Origin: Stenopsyche tienmushanensis | Lineage: Eukaryota; Arthropoda; Insecta; Trichoptera; Stenopsychidae | Assembly: GCA_008973525.1 (NCBI GenBank) | Contig: WACJ01000074.1 | Location: 558,001 to 622,000, forward strand | Length of the DNA stretch: 64,000 nucleotides | Direction: 5' to 3' | In this document: positions 48,743-60,150 of the stretch, piece by piece | How positions within the stretch are numbered: the stretch's first letter is position 1 | How the letters are laid out: each line of letters begins with the position of its first letter | Program-made: the position numbers and the translations under genes | Notes under the pieces: generated by a model | What the model saw: only the letters and a program-made list of their open reading frames with translations | Databases searched by the model: none | What the model was told of the DNA's origin: nothing

Positions 48743-48957
48743 CAGTGGTTAGCAGCGAATAAGTTTAATTAATAACTGATAAAATATTATTAATAAAACT
48801 TTCGACTTCTATAGGAGTATTATTATATTCCTAGCGACTTTTTCGAGTTGATTTTTTATTAATTTGAAAGCGAAACAATATACCAATCTGGCAACGCGTT
48901 AACAACATCTATTTGGTTTGGCGTTGGTGATTGTTTTATAGATATGTTCAGATATGG

Positions 48958-49133
48958 CATCTAATCGCGAGGCGCTCATTCGTCATCAGCGGTCCGAAAA
49001 GCGGACCGATTGGACATACAAACCTTGTGGTCGCTCCGTCCTGTTTTAGGGCCTTTTGCGGCATTTTCTATGATATGTACGATCACGGAAGCAACGTAGC
49101 GTCTAGACACTTTCTATTATAGTATTTTTTAAA
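48958..49133 (-). repeat. Hairpin-bearing dispersed repeat, copy 2
   Basis: Inverted partner of 26092-26250, with a slightly longer insert (CTAGACGCTACGTTGC) near its start on the minus strand. The hairpin CGGTCCG-AAAAG-CGGACCG (48990-49008) is intact. The open frame 48931-49122 runs through it and is not a gene. Confidence 0.6.
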
Positions 49134-49257
49134 AACAATAATTGCCATCTATACGTTAGGCTGGGTGCTTTTGCATCTTTGTATGTTATTTTAAAACATA
49201 CATTATAATCGTATTTAATATATTGCATTTATAATAGTGTTAGTTAATTTTAAAAAA

Positions 49258-49316
49258 AACGAATTTTCGTGGGAGTTAGATACTTGCCATGGGCGCTTCA
49301 TACCCTCATTACGGCT
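49258..49316 (-). repeat. Dispersed repeat, copy 2 (partner of 6063-6125)
   Basis: The minus strand reads CAGAGCCGTAATGAGGGTAT, GAAGCGCCCATGGCAAGTAT and CTAACT, parallel to 6063-6110. At 49411-49428, CAGTTTGAGAACCACTCG on the plus strand is a separate hAT-type end. Confidence 0.4.
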
Positions 49317-49530
49317 CTGGTTATACATATTTTGTTTATTTTATTTTTATCTCATTAAATTGCATAATATGCAACATATTTTCATTGCCTTTCGTACAAA
49401 ATTGTCTACAGTTTGAGAACCACTCGACATAATAAATATGTGACATCGTATAAAATAATTCCAAAAGACTTCGACAATTTTGTATTTGTAAGACTAATAA
49501 AAATATTTATTTGTGTTGCTCTTCAGACGA

Positions 49531-49710
49531 ATACACTTGGATCTGTTTTTATGCGACAGATACGTTCCACGGGGAGTCGCATATAAAAAAAGTCGCATAA
49601 AAAAAACTTCAACTACCTAGTAAACTGAGGGTTAGGTTCCATTATTTTTGAAAATCGCATAACTTCAAAATCACATAAAAAGACCCGTATAAAAACAGAC
49701 CCAAGTGTAT
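49531..49710. mobile_element. Short palindromic MITE, relative of 36121-36890
   Basis: 180 bp. The left end ATACACTTGGATCTGTTTTT and the reverse complement of the right end, ATACACTTGGGTCTGTTTTT, match almost perfectly. The next part (ATGCGAC, GTCGCATA, GCATAACTTC) folds back in alternating short inverted motifs, as in Tigger-like MITEs. Confidence 0.65.
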
Positions 49711-51768
49711 ATAAATAAATCATCGTTTCTTCAATTAGGTAATTTTATTTTTGAATCGATTATTTTAACTATTTATACATAATACTATACGCTTTATAAC
49801 AATTTTTGTTTTATTAAATTAGCATCAAAAAGAAAAAAGTTATGAGCATTTTTGTGAAATCCTGCAAATTTTTGACGATTTTCTAGTCCGAGCGGATCCC
49901 TGAATATTAAGAAGAAAACTATACATTTTCTTGACTGTGCTATTTCGCAACCGTACAAAAAGAGGACTAGGTGTATTTTATGAATGAGGAGAATTCGATA
50001 GTTGATCTATCCTGGTATTAAAGAAAAAAATGGTGTGGAATCAATTTTGTGCATGTTGGAGCATATCTTGACATATTGCATGTACTGACTCATTTCAGTA
50101 GAATCATAATATGTACAATCAGTGACCGCAGCTCAAGTGAACGTGGTTTCAAGAAAAACTGCCAAATGTGGGTCAAATGTAATAGCAGCTATAAATTTTA
50201 TTAATAAAGGGTACGGAAGGTAGAGAATCAACAAAAATCAAGAAGATTCTGGAAAGCATGGCAGCAGAGCAAGCAGTTTGAGCGAGAACAATATTCGATT
50301 GAGCATTGGCATCCTGCTAAAGTGACCGTTGTAAAAATAGGTCAAAAGTAGCTAAGATTTTCGTAAATAGGTGATTGAAATTGTCTCGTAAAGTAAATGA
50401 TACAATCATTTTAGTAGAAGTGATTTGAGGTCTTATTTGTAAAAATCTGAACCCAAGAATATTGACTTTTATCAAAAAGGATACGATGGACTGTCACAAG
50501 AACATGGAGTTGCTCAGATAGGATCCGTAACATTTTATGAAACTATTATATTGAATACAAATCCAGGTTGAAATTTATTGAAAGGGTTACATGGTAACTA
50601 TGTTTTGAGATGATAAATATGATTTGCAATAAGAATTTATACCACAGAACATTATCATATCAGGAGAGATGTATACCCATGCAATTATTTTTTCGCAAAT
50701 TATCATCGAAGAGAAAAGTCGAGTGAAAGTTTGCCTTAGTTTAAGTTGTCATTCAATCATGTGGATTCCAACAATTAAACCACCAATCATATAATCAAGC
50801 TCTATCCTCTTCGGATGTGGACATTGAAAAAAAAACTGAGCCATTAAAATGATTTCAGTTATTTTGTTAGTGACAGCTTATCACAATCTGAATGCTAAAA
50901 TCGTATTGATTGAAAGCTACAATCACAATTTAACAGTGAAGACGAATTATGACAAACTTGGATGAGTTGTGTATAAAAATTCCCATAAAAAGAATCACAT
51001 GGCTTCGAATAGAGAACAATGAAACATAATACGGAAAATATTATTTATTTAATATACGGGGGACTTTGATGGCATCATGAAATATTTGATTGATTCTGTA
51101 ACGCTTATACCAATAACAAGTCTAGACAACAATAAAAAATTGATACCAATGCTTATTAATTCAAGTATTTAAAGAAGGATTTTTCAAATTGATAAATTAA
51201 AAAGGGTAGAAATTATATATAAAAATGTGATATTTTATTTGTCCGGACTTTAATCTAAATTTATGACATAAATAGAAACACAATAAAATTAAGTATACTT
51301 TTTTCGTGCGAATAAAACTATTATAATTGTTGAGTATAAAAATACATTTTAAATATAAAAAATATCATTTCGAAAATATTTTGATGACAGGGTTTTAAAA
51401 ATAATTACTATTTGGCTAATAAATATTAAAGTGGACTCGAAAAAAATTAAAATGATGGTTCATTTTCGTCTTAAAAGATAACCACATTTTTAATAAATTA
51501 ATATTTGATATTTATATCTATTTTTAAACTCTATTTATCACTCAAAATAATATATATTATGAATGAAATATAATTGTGATAATTTTATTTAGCTATACAT
51601 TTGTTAAAATAAAGATAATTTATGGTGTAAAGCTACCCCTATAAAGTGAATTATTTTCGACGAAGCGCGACGTTAATGGTTGCAAAAAATGTTCTTAGGA
51701 TAATAGGAACGATTGTCACTTGATGGCTGTGTTTATGTTTCAATACCGCTTAAATTGAATGCAAAATA
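49711..51768. other. AT-rich stretch upstream of CTNNBL1
   Basis: No other gene recognised. The CTNNBL1 promoter must lie at its right end; 51657-51700 is slightly GC-richer (CGACGAAGCGCGACG), but no certain initiator or TATA box can be chosen. Confidence 0.4.
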
Positions 51769-54700
51769 ATGGATATAACAGAACTGCTTGCGTTTAAAGT
51801 ATGTTTATCATCAGCGTTTTATTATTTAATCAAGTTTCGTTCATCTGTTAAAGAGAGTGGCCTGGTTTTTGATTAATAGGCATAAATGCATTGATCATTT
51901 GTAGGTTATGTTGCGTTTTAGAATTAAAGTCTTAAAATTTATTTTCTAGCCTGTACAAACGCCGAAAAGACCAAATGAAGAAGATGCTGATGATGGCTCT
52001 GATGATGATCGAGTTGTCGCAAGAAAAATGCAGCGCCTTGCTCGTGCACGAGCAGAGAATTTGTCTAAGCCGCCACCATCACAACAAATTTTAAGAGCAG
52101 AGCCAGCTTTGACAGATCAAGAACGAGAAAATATAATACAATTCGTTGAAAATGAAGAAACACACGTTAGTGTCTTATACGACTTATAGACGATATCCTA
52201 TGAATAATGAATTGCTTTAATGCTTCCTATGTAATAACGCACCACAGGTTGCATGATAGATATTTATAAAATAATTTTTTAAAGTAATGAATTCATTCAG
52301 GTCATAAAATAATTCAATTATGCTTGAATTAGTGTAATTAAATGAAATAATACTTAGATGATAAACATACAATGGGGTTTTTGTAACAAAATATGCTGAT
52401 GTTAATATGAATGAATTTCACATTAATAAGTAGCTTATACTGTATAATGAATTGTTATAATGAAATTTTAAAGGGAGAAGTTGTCGATGACGCTGCTGTG
52501 AAGAGGTTGATTCTTTCTTTTGAAAAGAAGTCTTTGAAGAATAGAGAGATGCGTATAAAATTCCCAGAACAACCTGATAAATTTATGGAAAGTGAAATTG
52601 ATCTTCATCAAACGTTACAAGTATGTAATTATTATAAAAGCTTATTAAACTGTGTTAATTTTCTTAATTTCTGTGTTATAAATAAACAATTGTATTTCAG
52701 GAATTCAGTGTAATAGCTACTGTTCCAGATCTATATCCGATATTAGTACAAACAAAATGTATTCATTCACTTTTGGAATTGTTGTCTCATGATAACACTG
52801 ATATATCAACTCAAGTTGTTCAGCTTATTCAGGTTAAATTTTATATTAATCTTTATGAAAGTTGTATTTGAGATACATCTGCTTATTATATTCTAATTTG
52901 CTTTTTTAGGAATTGACAGATGTTGACATATTACACGAAAGTACAGAAGGAGCTGAAACGCTAGTTGATGCGTTACAAGAATGTCAGGCTTTACCACTTC
53001 TTTTACATAATCTTTCTAGACTCGATGAACAAGTACAAGAGGAAAGAGACGGTGTTCATAACACCCTCGGTATTATTGAAAATGTAACTGAGTTTAGACC
53101 TCAACTTTGTGCAGAGGTTGCTAAACAAGGTTTTTTACAATGGCTTTTGAAACGACTGAAGGTAGAATTATAAAGCAATAATATAATAGATTGTCCCATT
53201 AGGAATGTTGTTTTTTAAATGAAAGAATTCAATTCAAACAAAAATATTATTGATTAATTTCATCAATACAATGTATTATCCTTCAGTAGATACAACCTTT
53301 TCCCATCTATTTAATATTTTTTTTAATTCCGGAAGAATAAAATTTAAGGGGTTTTGATATAAAATATTTTGCAATTCCTCATTTCACCTCTTTTAAATTT
53401 ATGATTTTTTCCCTAATAAATGATGTTGCATCAATCTAAATAAATGATAGTCGGAAAGAGTAAGGTCAAGATAATAAGGTGGATGTGGAATCATTCGCCA
53501 ATCGAGTTCCTTTAATTCGTTTTCAGTCATCTTTGATTTATAGCGCATTATCATGTTGCTAAAGAATTTGGCAACAGTTGTCCTCTTCGTACTCAATGCC
53601 ACTTTTAAACCTTCTAATTGTGAATAATAAATCTCCCTCGTTGTAGTTTGACCATATGGAAGGACTTCACGGTAGATCATCCCTTTGGAGTCCCACCAAA
53701 CATTTAAAAGAATTTTTTTACTATTGAGACCCGGTTGAGGGGTTGGTTTCTTTATCTGCCCCTTTGAAAGCCATTGTCTTTTGCGTTTTTTATTTGCGCG
53801 TATATGAATACTTGTTCGGAAGTATCTAAGCTTATCTGTTAATTCTCATATAGTCTATGATGGATTTGATTCAATTTTAGTACGCAGGATATCGTCATCC
53901 ACTTTTATCTTTCTCTCACTTCAGACTCACACTTACAATTAATATTTTCACTTTTAAATTGTTTAAACCATCTCTGGCATTGACAAACAGTTAAAGATTC
54001 TCCAAGTGTATCACAAATATTTTTAGTTCTAGTTATTGCATTATTTTTCATACAGTATGCAATTTCACATAAATTTTTTGTTCAGCACAAAATCCACCAT
54101 CTTGAAACGCGTTTTGAAAAACAATTTTTTTGTAGAAAATAATGCTCTCCAGATGTTAGTCGACTAACAAAAAATACAATCTGTGTTGTTAAAGGGATGG
54201 TTGAGACATAACTCATGCTCAAAAAGTGTGAAAAAATTCCTAACGGGGCAATCTAATAATGACGTAAGACAACTTTGAAAATTGTTAATTTTTTTTTTTA
54301 ATAGATGAAAGCACCTTTTGATGCAAATAAGTTATACGTTAGTGAAATATTGTCAATCTTACTTCAAGACTCTCCTGAAAATAGACATTTACTTGGTGAT
54401 CTTGACGGAATAGATGTATTGCTGCAAGAATTGGCGGTAAATTTAATTATATTTGTTTACTTTATTTATTTAACAGGAATGTATGCTTATCCCAGTATAC
54501 TATTTTTTTTTCATCAATACGTTAATTAAAAAAAATTTCCCACAAGAAAAAATCTTCTGAAAGACACCCATATTGTGTAGTGTCAGATTTTTACTGACTA
54601 AACCCCTGCCTTCAGGAAGACAGGTAGTTTGGCCTTAGGTAATTGTCCTATTCTAGTGTTGGAGAGGTGCTCTGCGTCTCTCTTTCACTGCCCTCTTTGG

Positions 54701-56773
54701 TGCTCAGAATTTCTTCCATGTAATCCCGTTAAAGGTCCCAGTTCTTCTTGCTTGCCATCATGCTGTGGATCATATTATTGACGTTGAGCTTAGCTAGCTA
54801 GCTCCCTGCCGCTTGACCTCGGCCAGCTTCCTTCTGTAGCTTTCGCGTGAGCAACTCATGTCATATTGGGGCTCCGTACAGAAGGATTGAGTGTATTACC
54901 TTGTTTATGGTATGTCTTCTCCATGACTTTAGCCCTCCGATATTGGGCATGAGCCGTCCGAGCTCACTGGTCACTTTCTGCGCCTTCTTAAATATGTTTA
55001 CTGAAGTTCAGCTTGTTGTGCAAGAGGATCCTAAGGTATTAGCGATTTGCTGTATTCAACCTTATGACTTTTCACAACAAGCTTTTTGACCCTCGGTCTT
55101 CTTCTTATACTGCAGATCATCACTTCCGTTTTATCTGCCGCTAGCTGCAGGCAATTTTCCCGCATATTAATGTATTTAGAATTACTTCTCAGAACAAAGA
55201 TGATATATATAAAATTGTTTTTTGTGTATAACAACATAAATGTGATTCCATTTCTCAACAAAACTTTAAATATGGCTCACGTCAATCTTGCAGATAAAGA
55301 TATAATTATGTTTTATACTTTAAATGCGTTTATTAATGAAAATTTTGTTCTAGTTTTATAAAAGACATGATCCAAATAGCAGTGAAGAACAAGAAATGAT
55401 GGAAAATCTTTTTAATAGTCTATGTTCAGCTTTGATGCTTACACAAAATCGTGATAGATTTCTTAGAGGAGAAGGACTGCAGTTGATGAATCTTATGTTA
55501 AGGTACACATTTAAATATATATATCGGTATTCTCTGACATAAAATTGAGTTGAGTTTCATACATACAAAATTTTGCTTTTTATTTGTACATAATTTTGCT
55601 TTTGATATTTGACATAATGTGATGCATTTCGTTCTCACAACAAATAGTTGCGAGTATTCCCTAAAATATCCTTATATAAAATTTTAGAAGAATCCCTCCG
55701 ACTGTTTCTTTAGTTTATGTAATATATGTGTATAAAAGAGAAGGTTGTATGTAAGAACTATCGTAATTCGAGAATTATCTGTAGTTATAACACAATAGAT
55801 ATAGACGTTGTGCTTATTAAGTGTGTACGAATTGTACCTATTAATTTACAGAGAAAAAAAGATGTCCCGAAATGGATCTCTTAAAGTTTTGGATCATGCA
55901 ATGTCAGGACCAGATGGCAAAGATAACTGCAATAAATTCGTCGACATATTAGGACTTCGAACTATATTTCCACTGTTTATGAAAACACCCAAAAGAAAAA
56001 GAGTCTTGACAACTGATCAACATGAAGGTTTTTTGTTTCCTATTCTTTAAAATATCAACGAAATGCTATTGTGATACTAGCAATTTAGCTTGTGAAAATT
56101 CTTATCTGTTCATTTTTTTGTTGAATTTCTATTATTTTTTTTCTTTTTTGAATATAGAGCATGTTGTTTCTATAATATCATCCATGTTGCGAAACTGTCA
56201 AGGCTCACAAAGACAAAGATTGCTGACTAAGTTTACCGAAAATGATCTCGAAAAAGTGGATCGACTACTTGAACTTCATTTTAAGTATTTAGATAAAGTT
56301 GATAAAGTCGAGCATGAAATTGAAGAAGAAAAAAAGGTAATTATAAAGAAGACATAGTTAATGAATTTTAATAATGTTGCCCTTTATTGTTATTAAAATT
56401 AACGTGGACCCAATTAGGGCGAGGAAGCGGAAGATGCGGAAGAGGATGAATTGTATCTGAGAAGACTTTCTGGTGGGCTATTCACATTGCAGTTGGTCGA
56501 TCATATAATATTGGAAGTGTGCGCATCAGGAATTCCTTCCATTAAACAGAGAGTTCAAAGAGTTTTGTCTCAGCGTGGTGGATCTCTCAAAACAATAAGA
56601 CATGTTATGAGGGGTAAGAAATGCGTTCAAAAAATGAAATATTATTGTAACAACGTGAATTTAATGTTCAATTCATTTTTTAAGAATACGCTGGTAATTT
56701 GGGTGATGCTGGAAACCCTGAATGGAGACAGCTGGAACAACAGCACATTCTTCAAATGGTCGATAAATTCTAA
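51769..56773 (+). CDS. CTNNBL1: Beta-catenin-like protein 1, 11 exons, complete
   Basis: Exons: 51769-51798, 51950-52165, 52474-52620, 52701-52832, 52910-53161, 54305-54436, 55354-55502, 55852-56027, 56158-56336, 56418-56613, 56685-56773. All introns are GT-AG and phases join cleanly, giving 565 aa (human 563). The start MDITELLAFK parallels the human MDVGELLSYQ. Exon 2 is a basic/acidic tail with a likely nuclear signal (TPKRPNEEDADD, ARKMQRLARARAE). From exon 3 the conserved body follows: FEKKSLKNREMRIKFPEQPD, HDNTDISTQVVQLIQELTDV, DGVHNTLGIIENVTEFRPQL, FDANKLYVSEILSILLQDSP, GEGLQLMNLMLREKK, DILGLRTIFPLFMK, KFTENDLEKVDRLLELHFKY, ending REYAGNLGDAGNP and MVDKF. The family is a nuclear armadillo-like protein of the Prp19/CDC5L spliceosome complex. 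No broken residue or frame was seen, so it should be functional. Confidence 0.95.
53187..54255 (-). mobile_element. mariner element, near full length but decayed, in CTNNBL1 intron 5
   Basis: Flanked by TA and bounded by TAGATTGTCCCATTAGGAAT (left) and its inverse TAGATTGCCCCGTTAGGAAT (right). About 1.07 kb. The minus-strand frame 53680-53399 reads VLPYGQTTTREIYYSQLEGL, TVAKFFSNMI and MIPHPPYYLDLTLSDYHLFR, the third catalytic region of mariner transposase with P-Y-Y-L-D where P-Y-S-P-D is normal. Upstream frames carry further pieces with stops. It explains almost the whole intron (1143 bp). Confidence 0.85.
54560..55190 (-). pseudogene. R1-clade retrotransposon fragment in CTNNBL1 intron 6
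   Basis: On the minus strand LQLAADKTEVMICSIRRRPR and KVEYSKSLIP (frame 55261-55031), then SELGRLMPNIGGLKSW and HTINKVIHSILLYGAPI with several shifts, then a direct jump into the 3' region. 54600-54780 matches 20400-20590 closely (for example GACAGGTAGTTTGGCCTTAG and AGGTCCCAGTTCTTCTTGC). The ends TTTTTACTGACTAAACCC match the other R1-clade tails. The segment encoding the zinc knuckle is deleted. Orientation is opposite to the host gene. Confidence 0.8.
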
Positions 56774-56878
56774 GAAAAGAAAAACAAACATAATATTTAA
56801 TCCGGTACAATGTGTGACACTTTCGAATATGTGATTCTAATTAAAAGTATCAGTGATTTATTTATAACCATATATTCT

Positions 56879-56884
56879 AATAAA
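56879..56884 (+). promoter_or_regulatory. Candidate CTNNBL1 polyadenylation signal
   Basis: AATAAA lies about 105 bases after the stop codon, with a second one near 56941. Confidence 0.45.
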
Positions 56885-57049
56885 AATATTATTTGTATGT
56901 CATTCATGAATTAGTATGTCTGTTTATAAGTTGAAATGTGAATAAATATGCAAAAATTATGTTTTTGTTGTATTTATATTTTTTTTAGCCCTATTAGAGT
57001 TTTGTAATGTGTAATATAATCAGAATGAGCGATGTTATTGATTTTGTAC

Positions 57050-57345
57050 AGATTTTTGTACTATGGGATGAAGAAGGATGTGAAATTTCAAGAAATTGGA
57101 ATTCTTGGCCTCGGTTTCAAGCTCATTGTCAATTGCAAGTGTGGATTGTGATTAGCAAATTCAGATTCATTACTTTTCACTTGATTTGAAATAAATCGTA
57201 GGATTGTGTTTGTCATGCGACTCTTAGGCGTTGGCAAACAAAGACTAAACTTATTCTGTAATTACATGGAATTCAGAAATGATATAACTGAAGAATCTTA
57301 TAATAGAAACAACTGTTCAAATAAAGAAAGCTAAAGATCTTGGAA
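57050..57345 (+). pseudogene. Mutator-like transposase domain remnant
   Basis: One frame with two stops reads YYGMKKDVKFQEIGILGLGF, then KLIVNCKCG, then FEINRRIVFVMRLLGVGKQR with LNLFCNYMEF. The combination of a Cys-x-Cys strand, then YEINRR.VFAMRLLG.G and NLFC, is that of the Mutator-like transposase domain common in insects. Only the N-terminal part is present. It lies 280 bases after the CTNNBL1 stop, possibly in or just beyond its 3' UTR. Confidence 0.55.
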
Positions 57346-57374
57346 CGGTGTGTGTACGTATCCGTCATATACAT

Positions 57375-57783
57375 CATAAACGCGCATGCGCAGCGCCGCC
57401 TTTACTGTTGTGTGTGTCTAATGTTGTAAGTTAGCATAAAGCAATGACTACATTAGTATGGAGCGTAAGGCGCGCGGGGCTGCTTTTGAGTCACTATGTA
57501 GCTGGACGAATGGATGGGAGTGGACGGGCGATGAACAAATAGACAATTCTTCATTAAACAAGAGAGATAGATCTGACTGTGGGAAGGACGTCCTTCCGCA
57601 GCCAAGGCTAACCAACGACTCCAGTCTCCTGCGCGTCACTACACAATTGATAACGGTGCATGCGCAAGAAGCGATCAATGTCATTCATTCAGACGCAATG
57701 TATCCGCAACGCCATAGAAGATGGCGCTGTTTAATTGACACATTGCACTTAAAAAGAGACGGAAGATATCGCTGTTAATCTGG
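57375..57783 (+). repeat. GC-rich LTR-like dispersed repeat, diverged copy
   Basis: It shares with 33420-33868 and 59500-59955 the ordered blocks GGACGAATGGATGGGAGT, GAGATAGATCTG, CCGCAGCCAAGGCTAACC, GGTGCATGCGCAAGAAG and GACGGAAGATATCGCTGTTA. It is clearly older than the other two. Open frames in it are not genes. Confidence 0.55.
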
Positions 57784-59204
57784 TAAATTAAATCTGCTCA
57801 GATTGACAGGACCATTGCATTAGGATGATAATTCGCCCATGCTACACCTATTTCATTATATATTACACAAACACTTTTTATCTAACAATTTCAAACAAAC
57901 GGAAAAAAGCAATGCATAAATTCAACTTGTCCTAGGACCCAAGAAGTTCAGATATTAAATTTAAATTGTCAGAATAATGCATATTTTTTGTAAATATTTA
58001 TAAAGGGCCTAAATGATGTTAGTTGAAGTGATATAGGCTTGGAAAATTATACATAATGAAGCCTTTTAAATAGAATGATAATTGAAAATATTGTTACTTT
58101 TGGAAAATCTCAAGTTATTTGATCAATATGGGGGTGAGAAAAGTATGTTAGATTGAGATTGAAAGTCTTTTCTATATGAAACGCTTTTAAAGATCAATCG
58201 ACTGTTATAATTGAGTTAAAGCACCTTCGCTACGTCCATTCTGAAAGATTTCAAGAGACGAAAATATAATCTATATCGCGTCGATGAATTAATTCAGAGT
58301 GGTTATTGAAGGAAATTCTTATCATATTCTTCACGAAAAATATATTTGTATTTATTTAGCAGGTAAAATTATTGGAATATAGCGAAAGTCAGCTGAACAA
58401 ATTCATAAGCTCGAGTCTACAACAGATTAAGGACTTTTTAATTCTTAATTAATTATCTTCATCCTGAGATTTAATCTGAGTAAATTGATCCATCTAATCC
58501 AAATCAAAATTTTCAGATTATATGAATTTCTTATCACAGTCGAAAAAATAAGAAGAAATACAAGCGGGTGCCGCACGAATTGTTTGATGTTTGGGTGATT
58601 ATTCGTGCCGATTCCTATTATTGGAGGATTTAATTGAGAATATTTTGATTGAATATCAGTTTTTAGTGAAATTAAGCCTAGGACGTCTGCTGATAAATTT
58701 GTGATATAATACACCATTCGATTATTCATGACTACTTAAAACAATATCATCGTTCCCGCATTAACAACCACAAACAATAATAGAACTCGTAAGTACAAAG
58801 CATTGAACATTACTCGAGCACTGTTCATGACAACAAAGCCACAATTAGGGTTCAATTTCCAGAGAATAATGATTGTGGGAAGTTACGTGTCTGGATTTTC
58901 ACGGTCTTTTGTTGTAATCAGCGTGTGCCGCTCTTTCATGAAAACGTCCATGGAATCAACATTGTAGGAACATGCATTTAAGCCCGGTCTTTCTGGAATT
59001 GGACTAAACAAAACCTCGAAAAAAATGTTTGATTCAAGCATAAATTATGATTTAATTATGATAAAAGTGGCTTAAAAATATTTAAGAGTCCATAATCGTA
59101 TTAAACTGATAACTGAAGTGTTATTTTAGGAAAAATATTTATAATAATGAGCCTTATGCTTTATATTGCATGTCCTAATCGAGATATAACAGCAGAGAGC
59201 GAAC
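57784..59204. other. AT-rich stretch, no gene seen
   Basis: 57845-57870 (ATTATATATTACACAAACAC) resembles 41830-41850. 58570-58582 carries GCCGCACGAATTG. Minus frame 58729-58445 has no domain. Confidence 0.4.
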
Positions 59205-59290
59205 AACTACAGTTAAAATCATGACCTAACCAAGTCTTCATTTTTTCATGGCCACTCGCTGCTCTAAAGTATTGATGGATTTCATCTTAA
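59205..59290 (-). repeat. Dispersed repeat 'AGCGAGTGGCC', copy 3
   Basis: The minus strand reads TAGAGCAGCGAGTGGCCATG and AGGTCATGATTTTAACTG, matching 35628-35690, and upstream ATGAAATCCATCAATACTTT, matching 39520. Confidence 0.5.
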
Positions 59291-59499
59291 TTCTATATGA
59301 AAAATGATCTTGCATTTAAGCGTCATCTGTATTTCTGTGAGGGCATGTATTTTACGTATTTAAATTATATCAATGAAACTATATAAGAAATTAAACACAA
59401 ACATTTTTCAATGCTGAAATATTTGATCTTGCATTTCCTATCCATTAAGTTAAGAGTTTCTCATATTCTCGCGTCTAATTGGCAATATGTATGATATTG

Positions 59500-59955
59500 T
59501 AACGTTGAGGCGGGGGCGCTCTTGGAGGCAGAGTTCCCGGGTGGCTCCCCACCCCCACGTGGTCGTCAGGATAGCTGCGCTAGTGCACGGGTCCGTTCTT
59601 TTATCAGGCTGTGGTGTTGCTGGACGATTGGATGGGAATAGACGGGCGTCGAATAGAAAGACTTTCTTCTCTAAATAACTATTTATTCTACATGAGAGAG
59701 AGAGAGAGATCTGGCTGCAGGAGGGACGACCTCCCGCAGTCAAGGTTTACCAACCACTCTTCCGATTCCCGCTTTCTGCGCGTCACTACCCAATCGGCAA
59801 CGGTGCACGCGCATGAAGCGATCGGTCGGTATGCAGTTGCAATGTCTCCGTAGGACCACAAGAGATGGCGTTGTTAAATAAACACATTGCACCTGAAGAG
59901 AGATGGAAGATGTCGCTGTCAACAGCGATACTACATGGAGGTGGTAAATCGTCCA
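59500..59955 (+). repeat. GC-rich LTR-like dispersed repeat, copy 2
   Basis: Highly similar to 33420-33868 along its length, starting TGTAACGTTGAGGCGGGGGC and running to GCGATACTACATGGAGGTGG. The similarity stops just after AAATCGT. It contains AATAACTATTTATTCTACAT, a (GA)n run and CACGCGCATGAAGCGATCGG. Solo LTR is the best guess, without a found target-site duplication. Confidence 0.6.
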
Positions 59956-60150
59956 CGCTGCAATATTAATAATTTTTTCGTACACATTAACAATGAAACA
60001 TTCAATGGGGAGACTACGAACGATTCTTCATATCTTTCAAAATAACTACCGCATGGAGTTTCAATTTTCGTGACGTTCAAGTCAATTTGCTTTACAATAT
60101 GCATAAAAGTTTCACTTCAAAAGCTCAAGCTTTAATTGTTTCTATGCATG

